A stretch of 6,148 nt of DNA from Fimbriimonadaceae bacterium (lineage in GTDB: Bacteria > Armatimonadota > Fimbriimonadia > Fimbriimonadales > Fimbriimonadaceae): positions 1 to 6,148 of the forward strand of contig JACFNW010000147.1 in the NCBI GenBank assembly GCA_019454665.1. Direction: 5' to 3'. A program made the position numbers and the translations under genes. Numbering within the stretch: position 1 is the first letter of the stretch; each line of letters opens with the position of its first letter. Below are positions 1-5,454 of the stretch, piece by piece. The notes under the pieces were generated by a model. The model searched no databases. It was not told the DNA's origin and saw only the letters and a list, made by a program, of their open reading frames with translations.

Positions 1-48
1 GCCAAACAGCAACCCGATGGGATGCTGTCTGACGACGATCTTGTCCAA
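1..48 (-). CDS. Start of an unrecognised downstream operon gene (partial, 3' end outside window)
   Basis: Only the first 16 codons are visible, reading MDKIVVRQHPIGLLFG with no stop before the window edge. The proposed start is a TTG at 48-46, chosen because an AGGAG Shine-Dalgarno sequence (58-54 on the minus strand) lies 5 nt upstream. That AGGAG overlaps the TAA stop of the preceding deacetylase-like gene (TAAGGAG), a typical layout for translationally coupled operon genes. I do not recognise the protein from so few residues and assign no function. It would be the third gene of the GH65 operon. The main doubts are the uncommon TTG start and the shortness of the visible frame. Confidence 0.5.
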   Translation of the reverse strand, partial: MDKIVVRQHPIGLLFG

Positions 49-53
49 GGACG

Positions 54-58
54 CTCCT
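54..58 (-). promoter_or_regulatory. Ribosome binding site overlapping the upstream stop codon
   Basis: On the minus strand the sequence reads TAAGGAG. The TAA ends the deacetylase-like gene and the AGGAG core is complementary to the 16S anti-Shine-Dalgarno sequence. It stands 5 nt before a TTG codon and is the main evidence that a further gene starts here. Confidence 0.5.
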
Positions 59-813
59 TAGCCGGCGGCGGTGGGCGCTTCGTGGTGTTCGAAGTGCTCG
101 CTGGCCGCCTGAGTCAGCGTGGTGAAGTGGGCGCCCTTCATGCGGAAGTAGCGGATCGCGTGCTTCAGCGTCGCGGCGGAGTCGGTGTAATCGCGCATGC
201 CGATGCAGATCACCTCGCGGTCTATGTTGGCCTCGAAGATCTCCTTGCACGCGTCGAAGCCCAGGTCGAGATAGGCGTGCTTGCCCTCGTGGACGGCCAC
301 GGGAATATGCAGGAGCCGGTTCTTGCCCTCGACCTTCAGGTCGTCGGCGCTGCTGTGGTAGGGCTCGTGCGGCGCGCCGTTCCAGTCCACGAACATGCGG
401 TATTCGGCGTCCGGGATCACCGAGCTGTCCACCAGAATGCCGATGTCCTCCAGGTGCGGGATGTCGCTGGGCAGCAGTGCGAACGCTCCGGCGCGGAACG
501 CGGTGGCCTTGACCAGGTGGGATTTCAGGGTGTCCTTGGCGATGCGGATGACGTTGCCCCGCTCCTTGGGGTCCTCGATGTAGCCGCGCTCGTTCTCGAA
601 GTTCACCTTCATGCCGATCTCGTGCCAGTTCGGGATCTTGTGGATGAACTCGCGGTAGTACAGGTTGGTGTTGCTGCTGGCGTCCTTCATCGAGACGTGG
701 ATCAGCCACGTCGCGGGAACGAACTCGGACTCGAGGACTTCGATGTACTCGGGAGTGAAGCACCGATCGTGATGGGCGCCTTCGCAATCAATCGTGAAAA
801 CAACATTTGGCAT
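58..813 (-). CDS. NodB-like polysaccharide deacetylase-family protein, probably with a degenerate metal site
   Basis: A 251-residue protein without signal peptide or membrane segment, so probably cytoplasmic. It resembles the NodB/CE4 polysaccharide deacetylase superfamily: an N-terminal strand ending in an acidic motif (TIDCE, residues 7-11), the segment NWHEIGMKVNF (62-72) where the family normally has the metal-binding EIGxHxH motif, an FRAGAFAL motif (106-113), a GILVDSSVIPD stretch (125-135) and a C-terminal FTTLTQA strand (230-236). CE4 enzymes remove acetyl groups from sugars using a metal held by Asp-His-His. Here the two expected histidines align with Lys69 and Asn71, so classical activity is doubtful and the substrate unknown. 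The ATG at 813 is preferred over an in-frame start at 915: it lies 2 nt after the GH65 stop and has AGGAG 11 nt upstream, and the longer N-terminus is Arg-rich and overlaps GH65. It is the second gene of the operon. The fold call is fairly safe; catalysis is not. Confidence 0.8.
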   Translation of the reverse strand: MPNVVFTIDCEGAHHDRCFTPEYIEVLESEFVPATWLIHVSMKDASSNTNLYYREFIHKIPNWHEIGMKVNFENERGYIEDPKERGNVIRIAKDTLKSHLVKATAFRAGAFALLPSDIPHLEDIGILVDSSVIPDAEYRMFVDWNGAPHEPYHSSADDLKVEGKNRLLHIPVAVHEGKHAYLDLGFDACKEIFEANIDREVICIGMRDYTDSAATLKHAIRYFRMKGAHFTTLTQAASEHFEHHEAPTAAG

Positions 814-815
814 GG

Positions 816-2858
816 TTAGGGATGCTCCTGGACCTCGCACCGCCCGTCGGCGTCCACCTCGAAGGTGACTGTTCTGCCGAGGACGTGAAACCGTTTGAAC
901 ACGACGCGCCTCCACTCAGGCGGGAGATTCGGTCGAAGGGTGAGCCATTGTCCACCTTTGAGTTGTTTCGACCAGTTCGCATCGGGGTCCTGCCGAGAGT
1001 CTATCCTAAACCCGCCGAAGCCGTAAAGGACGGTCTGCAAACAACCGCCCGCGCCGGTCAAAAAGTACGTCACGTCCTTCCTCCGCTTCTCGCTGAACAG
1101 CATCAGCGGGTGCTGGGTGAAGTCGCCCCAGCTCATGCGCCAGGTTTCGTACGCCCGCTGCCTCTCGCCGAGTCGAGCCCAGATGAGGGCGTGGACCGAG
1201 TCGCTCATGGCCGGGCCGTTGGCCGTCACCTTGCCGGCGAAGCGCTCCATCATCGCGAGGGCCTCCGCCTCGGCCTCGGGATGCTGCAGGGGGTAGATCG
1301 CGAGGACGGCGGCGGCTTGCTTGTAACTCTTCAGCCCATCGTTGTCATAAGTAAGAAACGTGCTGGAATCGCGCGGCAACTTGTACCGAACGTCACTCCC
1401 CGAGCGTCGGACCACCCACTCGGCGAGAAGGTTGGTGTACAGGTCGTTGTCGCCGATGTGGAACTCGTCGGGCGACATCGTGTTCTTGATCTCCTTCGCT
1501 TCGGGCGGCCCTTCGCTTCGCAGGTCGAAGAACCTGGCGCCCTCGCGAAGGACGCTTTGTACCGGCGATTCGTCCACCAGCCCCAACGAGGTCGCCAGTC
1601 CGAGCGCCCACAGCACCGATCCTGTGATGTGGTGCTGCTTGCGCGATTCGCCAGGGACCGTTTCCCGCCCGGTCACCGAGGACTCCCAGGGGAACTTGAC
1701 GCCGCCCGCTAGACCCCCGCCTCCCGCTGCGGCCGCGACCCACTCGTCGGCCTCCCGCTTAGCGGCTTGGGCCAACGCCAGGCGATAGTTCGGGATGATC
1801 GCGGCCCGGTCGGGAGCGAGGAGCGCCATCGCGGGGAACACCCAGATGTCGGCATCCCAGAACACGTGTCCGTTGTAGGTCTGCCCGCTCAGGCCGAGCG
1901 GCGAGACGCCCATGGGCACCTCGCGATGCGTCTCGGGGTTCATGCTGGCCGACAAGTAGAACATGAACGAGCGCACGGCCTGCTGGTCTTCGACGGGCCC
2001 GTCAATCTCGATGTCGGTCTCCCAGCGCTTGGCCCACGCCTCGGTCGAAGCCGCGAGTACCTCGTCGAACGACAGCTTCGGCAACTCCTCGGTCGGAGCG
2101 CCCTCGCGCGAGCCTCGAACCAGGGCGATCTTGCGAACGGAAGGCTCGAAGTCGCATACAGCCACACGCTCGAACGTGAGGTCGCGCACGGTGAAGTAGT
2201 ACTTGCGCAGTCGGCCGGGCATCGAACCCGCGAAGCGGCCGGACGTCCTCGTAAACACCTTCACCTCGCCCTGGGGCAGTTCGTAGCGGTCGCCGCCCCC
2301 CGGCGCGCCCTTGGCTTCGGCGAGATGGGCGATGCTGGCCTCGATGGGCTCTTCGGTGGCGGCCACGACCTCCCACCGCTCGGCGGCGATGGGCAGATCG
2401 GGATGCAAGACCGTCGTGCACAGGAACCGGATGGGCTCGCCGCTCGGCCCCTCCACCGAGAACGACGTGGTCATCGCGCCGGACTTCATGTCGAGCACTT
2501 GCTCGTATGCGATCAGGTCGCCCGTCGAGACGGGCTTGTCGCCCAGACTCCACTGAACGCCGAGGGGGTTGGGCAGGGCCTCGATCTTCTCTTCGCCTTC
2601 GGTCTGGTAGGCGTGCGCCGCGAAGGCAGGGAGCGAGGTTTCGCCCTCCCATCCCGAGGCGAGCCGGTTCAGGCGAACACCGATCCAGCCGTTGGTGAGG
2701 AAAGCGGGCGTCGTTTGAGTGGGGTCGGTGCATACCAGCCGCCACGGGTCGGCGGGCGCTGTGGGCCACGTCCGGGCCTTGGTCTCGGGCGGCTTGGCGC
2801 AACCCGAGAGCCCGATCAGGGCCAGGGCCAGCAACGCGGAGAGGGCGAGAGGTCGCAC
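816..2858 (-). CDS. Glycoside hydrolase family 65-type alpha-glucosidase, lipoprotein
   Basis: A 680-residue exported enzyme. Residues 1-20 form a lipoprotein signal peptide with lipobox LSGC and Cys20 as the lipidation site, so it should be membrane-anchored outside the cytoplasm. An N-terminal beta-domain contains FLTNGWIGVRL (53-63), matching the GH65 'GNGxxGVR' motif. The (alpha/alpha)6 barrel has YNGHVFWDADIW (328-339), FPWES (389-393), KQHHITGSV (407-415) and SPDEFHIGDNDLYTN (462-476), whose Glu465 aligns with the GH65 general acid. The FLTGAGGCLQ segment (599-608) and a small C-terminal beta-domain with LRPNLPPEW (641-649) follow. Glu590 in LFSEK lies where inverting GH65 hydrolases carry the general base, favouring hydrolysis over phosphorolysis. 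Related enzymes act on kojibiose, trehalose or glucosyl-galactosyl-hydroxylysine; the substrate here cannot be told. The start is GTG, chosen because the signal peptide begins there. It heads a minus-strand operon divergent from an MFS transporter. Confidence 0.88.
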   Translation of the reverse strand: MRPLALSALLALALIGLSGCAKPPETKARTWPTAPADPWRLVCTDPTQTTPAFLTNGWIGVRLNRLASGWEGETSLPAFAAHAYQTEGEEKIEALPNPLGVQWSLGDKPVSTGDLIAYEQVLDMKSGAMTTSFSVEGPSGEPIRFLCTTVLHPDLPIAAERWEVVAATEEPIEASIAHLAEAKGAPGGGDRYELPQGEVKVFTRTSGRFAGSMPGRLRKYYFTVRDLTFERVAVCDFEPSVRKIALVRGSREGAPTEELPKLSFDEVLAASTEAWAKRWETDIEIDGPVEDQQAVRSFMFYLSASMNPETHREVPMGVSPLGLSGQTYNGHVFWDADIWVFPAMALLAPDRAAIIPNYRLALAQAAKREADEWVAAAAGGGGLAGGVKFPWESSVTGRETVPGESRKQHHITGSVLWALGLATSLGLVDESPVQSVLREGARFFDLRSEGPPEAKEIKNTMSPDEFHIGDNDLYTNLLAEWVVRRSGSDVRYKLPRDSSTFLTYDNDGLKSYKQAAAVLAIYPLQHPEAEAEALAMMERFAGKVTANGPAMSDSVHALIWARLGERQRAYETWRMSWGDFTQHPLMLFSEKRRKDVTYFLTGAGGCLQTVLYGFGGFRIDSRQDPDANWSKQLKGGQWLTLRPNLPPEWRRVVFKRFHVLGRTVTFEVDADGRCEVQEHP
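825..829 (-). promoter_or_regulatory. Ribosome binding site of the deacetylase-like gene
   Basis: AGGAG on the minus strand, 11 nt before the ATG at 813 and inside the last codons of the GH65 gene. It supports the short start of the deacetylase-like gene and translation within the operon mRNA. The spacing is slightly longer than ideal. Confidence 0.5.
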
Positions 2859-2933
2859 CAGACAGATTGTAGATCAACCGCCAGCCGTTTCTTGAGCGAC
2901 GGAAGGGACACTTCGTCCACCCGTGGGGATATC
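2859..2933. promoter_or_regulatory. Divergent intergenic region between the GH65 operon and the MFS gene
   Basis: This 75-bp stretch is the only substantial non-coding DNA in the window. It must hold the promoters of both the leftward GH65 operon and the rightward transporter, so the two units may be co-regulated. It contains the minus-strand TACAAT box, most of the plus-strand TATCAT box and an imperfect inverted repeat at 2898-2917. No clear -35 hexamers are visible. Confidence 0.6.
2866..2871 (-). promoter_or_regulatory. Candidate -10 box of a leaderless promoter for the GH65 operon
   Basis: TACAAT on the minus strand matches TATAAT at five of six positions and ends 7 nt before the GTG start at 2858. 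Transcription would therefore begin at or next to the start codon. No Shine-Dalgarno sequence lies in front of the GTG (the stretch is CTGTCTG), and no convincing -35 box is seen 16-18 nt upstream. A leaderless mRNA is the simplest reading. Confidence 0.5.
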
Positions 2934-2935
2934 AT
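2930..2935 (+). promoter_or_regulatory. Candidate -10 box for the MFS transporter gene
   Basis: TATCAT matches TATAAT at five of six positions and ends 10 nt before the ATG at 2946. It overlaps the alternative ATG at 2934, so if it is the real -10 box translation must begin at 2946 with almost no leader. No good -35 box is visible. Support comes mainly from similar boxes before the GH65 and small lipoprotein genes. Confidence 0.35.
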
Positions 2936-4715
2936 GGCGACAAGCATGTCCGATGCCGCCGTGCCTGAACGCCGTTCGTCGCGCCCTTGGGGGTTCGTCC
3001 CGCTTCTCTACTTTCTCGAAAGCATCCCCTATGTCGTCGTCACGACGATGTCGGTGGTGATGTACAAGAAGCTTGGCGTAGGCAATGAACAAATCGGCCT
3101 TTGGACCAGCCTGATCGCATGGCCCTGGACGCTCAAGATGCTGTGGGGGCCGATGGTGGATGTGAACTCCACCAAGCGCAAGTGGATCATCGGCACCCAG
3201 ATGCTCATGATCGTGGCGATGGGCATTGCAGCCTACGCCATCGGTTTGCCCAACTTTCTGGCCGCAACCTTGATCTGTTTTGTCGCGATGGCCATGCTTT
3301 CGGCCACGCACGACATCGCCGCCGACGGCTTCTATCTGCTCGCCCTTGGAGAGAAGGACCAGGCGTTCTTCGTCGGCGTTCGGAGCACGTTCTACCGTCT
3401 CGGGACCATCTTCGCCAACGGCTTTTTGGTGTACATGGCGGGCCAGTTGGAGACGATCACGAACGCGACCCGGTTCATCACGGTCGAGAACCACCGGGCG
3501 TTTGTTGCCGAGCATCCCGCCGCCAACCCGCTCGTGGGGTTGTGGTACGGCATCGCCGGGGTTTGGGCAGGATTGGGCGATGCCGTCGGCAACTTCCTCA
3601 AATCGCTCTATCTGATGGCCGCGCCGATCGTGCCCGAGCAGATCCCGCGCGCGTGGTTCGTCGCGCTCTCGTTCGGCATCGCGGTCTACGCGTTCGCGTT
3701 CGTCTTGAACCTGTTCGTCATGCCGAGACCCGCCGCCGACCGGCTGCGAAAGCCAACGATTTGGACGCATTTGCTGGGCGAGTTTGGACAAATCCTGCTC
3801 ATGGTGACCGGCATCCTGCTGTTCGCACAGCAGGTCCATTTGCTCTACAAGGTGCTCGAGTGTGCCGTCACGGGCCGCTGGAGCGTGTTCGAGGCCGAGG
3901 TACGGCCGCTGTTCAATCTCGGCGCCATCGTCGGGACGCCTTTCTGGTTGGAACAGGCCGTCGCAATGGCCTGGGTGGGCGGCGCGTGGTTCTCGACGCG
4001 TCAGCTGTTCGGCAAGATCGGCATGGGTCCGGCGGCGAAGTCGTTTTTCGCGCAGCACAAGATCGGCTGGATTCTGGCTTTCGTTCTGTTCTATCGCTTC
4101 GGCGAGATCATGATCGGCAAGATGTCTGGGCCCTTCCTGCTCGACCCCGTCGAGAAGGGTGGCCTGGCCGTGCCCACCGCCACGGTCGGCACCATCACGG
4201 GCATGTGGGGCGTGTTGGGTCTGGTCTTCGGCGGCATCTTGGGCGGAATGGTGATCGCGAAGTTCGGCATCAAGAAGTGCCTGTGGCCGATGGTGCTGGC
4301 CCTGAACGTGCCCAACCTGCTCTACGTGTGGGCCGCAGCCAACCTGCCGCAACGGGTCGCCGACGCACCGCAGTACACGCATCAGATGGTGCAGTGGCTC
4401 ATCTTCGTGGACCAGTTCGGCTACGGGTTCGGGTTCAGCGCCTACATGGTGTATCTCATGTTCATCGCGCAGGGGACCGAGTTCGAGACCTCGCACTACG
4501 CGATCGCGACGGGCCTGATGGCGCTCGGCGCGATGATCAGCGGCATCGTGAGCGGCTACACCCAAGGGGCGCTGGCCAGCATGTTCCCCTCGGCGGGTGG
4601 CTACCTGCCTTTCTTCATCGCCGTGTGCTTCTGCACCATCCCCGGCATGATCACGCTGCTGTTCATCCCTATGGACCGCGCCGACATCCGCAAGGCGCCC
4701 ATCGAACTCGACTGA
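2934..4715 (+). CDS. AmpG/PAT-type MFS transporter with enlarged central region
   Basis: A 593-residue inner-membrane permease. The N-half pattern (IGLWTSLIAWPWTLKMLWGP, 54-73) and ATHDIAADGFYL (124-135) match the AmpG-like branch of the MFS, where the equivalent 'ATQDIAxD' motif follows TM4. RFGEIMIGKMSGPFLLD (388-404) and GYGFGFSAYMVYLM (496-509) match the second half. Twelve canonical helices can be placed at about 20-44, 54-76, 84-104, 105-124, 147-170, 240-263, 377-396, 419-444, 450-469, 485-511, 521-546 and 555-580. Two further hydrophobic stretches (284-306, 325-352) and a long loop (171-236) make it clearly longer than the roughly 400-500 residues usual for the family. AmpG relatives import anhydromuropeptides or other sugar compounds by proton symport; the substrate here is not readable, but divergence from a GH65 glycosidase suggests a glycoside. 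The start is ambiguous: ATG 2934 is given as the outer bound, and ATG 2946 is favoured if the TATCAT box is real. Confidence 0.85.
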   Translation: MATSMSDAAVPERRSSRPWGFVPLLYFLESIPYVVVTTMSVVMYKKLGVGNEQIGLWTSLIAWPWTLKMLWGPMVDVNSTKRKWIIGTQMLMIVAMGIAAYAIGLPNFLAATLICFVAMAMLSATHDIAADGFYLLALGEKDQAFFVGVRSTFYRLGTIFANGFLVYMAGQLETITNATRFITVENHRAFVAEHPAANPLVGLWYGIAGVWAGLGDAVGNFLKSLYLMAAPIVPEQIPRAWFVALSFGIAVYAFAFVLNLFVMPRPAADRLRKPTIWTHLLGEFGQILLMVTGILLFAQQVHLLYKVLECAVTGRWSVFEAEVRPLFNLGAIVGTPFWLEQAVAMAWVGGAWFSTRQLFGKIGMGPAAKSFFAQHKIGWILAFVLFYRFGEIMIGKMSGPFLLDPVEKGGLAVPTATVGTITGMWGVLGLVFGGILGGMVIAKFGIKKCLWPMVLALNVPNLLYVWAAANLPQRVADAPQYTHQMVQWLIFVDQFGYGFGFSAYMVYLMFIAQGTEFETSHYAIATGLMALGAMISGIVSGYTQGALASMFPSAGGYLPFFIAVCFCTIPGMITLLFIPMDRADIRKAPIELD

Positions 4716-4724
4716 TCGTTGGGT

Positions 4725-4730
4725 TATAGT
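4725..4730 (+). promoter_or_regulatory. Candidate -10 box of a leaderless promoter for the small lipoprotein gene
   Basis: TATAGT matches TATAAT at five of six positions and ends 6 nt before the ATG at 4737. A weak -35 candidate (TCGAAC, 4702-4707) lies 17 nt upstream. No Shine-Dalgarno sequence precedes the ATG, so a leaderless mRNA separate from any MFS read-through is likely. The box also argues against the in-frame TTG at 4719 as the start, since it would lie inside the coding region. Confidence 0.5.
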
Positions 4731-4736
4731 GGTCTG

Positions 4737-5453
4737 ATGCGCAGCTTTCCTCGGTTCGTGTTCTTGATCGCCGTTGCGGGCCTCTTGGTGGGCTGCGGAG
4801 GCAGCGGCGGCTCTTCGAGCGACGCCGCCCCGTTTGCGGGCTTCTATCGCGCCGCTTACAACCGCGCCGAGGGCACCGTGCTTGTTCATGTGCGCGACAA
4901 TGGCGACATCGAGGTCGTGGTGAACGACGGCGATCAGGGCACGTTCGCGGGTAGCGGACGCATCCAAGAGCACAACGGGCTGGACGTCGCGTGCACGGGC
5001 CCCGCCGGTCGCACGGTACGCGTCGTGGGAACGCTCAGCGGGTCGGGGGCGGGACGCATCGCGCACGGCACCGTGGCGGGCGCGTTCGCGACCGGCTACA
5101 CGGCGACGTTCGTGGCTGCGCCGGGACGGTCGGTCTTTGAGGGCGAGTACGAAGGCGCGTTCCAAGGTACGGCCGAAGGCACCTGGCGCGTCGAGGTAAA
5201 CGCCACAGGGCACGCCGTGGGCATGGTCCATCCCAGCACAGGCGGGGCATTCGCGATGAGCGGTACCGTCGGTCCCACCGGCTTGACGACGCTGCTCGGC
5301 TCGGACCCGACTCCCATCGGGCAAGTCCGCTTCACGGGCCGGTTTGTTCTGGTGCCTGGTGGGGCGACGGCTGCCGGCGTATGGACGACGGCGACGGGTT
5401 CAGGGCAATGGGCCGGTGGGCGGGCTGCGTTCGCAGTCGGCGACCCGAACTGA
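4737..5453 (+). CDS. Hypothetical lipoprotein with a duplicated ~95-residue beta-rich domain
   Basis: A 238-residue exported protein of unknown function. Residues 1-20 form a lipoprotein signal peptide with lipobox LVGC and Cys20, followed by a Gly/Ser linker (21-28). The rest is two diverged copies of one domain, about 33-126 and 134-232. Both begin with F-x-G-x-Y and share A-E-G-T followed by an alternating V-x-V strand (44-52 and 147-154), then G-x-F-A-x-S-G (68-74 and 170-176) and a Gly/Ala-rich end. High Gly, Thr and Val content with alternating strands suggests a beta-sandwich or beta-barrel fold. No catalytic motif is visible; a binding or structural role in the envelope is possible but unproven. 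The ATG at 4737 is chosen because it starts the signal peptide and follows a -10 box; an in-frame TTG at 4719 would add six residues before it. It lies 21 nt after the MFS stop and ends 1 nt from the convergent regulator gene. Confidence 0.82.
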   Translation: MRSFPRFVFLIAVAGLLVGCGGSGGSSSDAAPFAGFYRAAYNRAEGTVLVHVRDNGDIEVVVNDGDQGTFAGSGRIQEHNGLDVACTGPAGRTVRVVGTLSGSGAGRIAHGTVAGAFATGYTATFVAAPGRSVFEGEYEGAFQGTAEGTWRVEVNATGHAVGMVHPSTGGAFAMSGTVGPTGLTTLLGSDPTPIGQVRFTGRFVLVPGGATAAGVWTTATGSGQWAGGRAAFAVGDPN

Positions 5454-5454
5454 C

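Noticed and set aside
814..915. Longer N-terminus of the deacetylase-like protein starting at 915
   Set aside because: The extra 34 residues are Arg/Gly-rich, overlap the GH65 gene and lie upstream of an ATG with its own AGGAG site.
22..1712. Plus-strand open frames over the deacetylase-like and GH65 genes
   Set aside because: They are shadows of the minus-strand genes, whose motifs (TIDCE, FRAGAF, SPDEFH, lipobox) are clear.
2864..2877. Possible FNR-type binding site (TTGAT half-site on the minus strand at 2873-2877)
   Set aside because: Only one half-site is present; the position of the second half (2864-2868) does not match ATCAA symmetry.
1767..2933. In-frame extension of the MFS frame far upstream, giving a 982-residue product
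   Set aside because: The extension is antisense to the GH65 gene and resembles no transporter N-terminus. The family similarity begins around the codons after 2946.
2874..5324. An 816-codon open frame antisense to the MFS and lipoprotein genes
   Set aside because: Its composition (very rich in Arg, His, Asp, Glu and Gln, with no hydrophobic core) is typical of the complement of GC-rich coding DNA. The sense strand encodes a clear membrane transporter and a lipoprotein with signal peptide.
5425..5436. CTGCG-TT-CGCAG hairpin as a transcription terminator
   Set aside because: The stem is only 4-5 bp, it lies inside coding sequence, and no T-tract follows on either strand.
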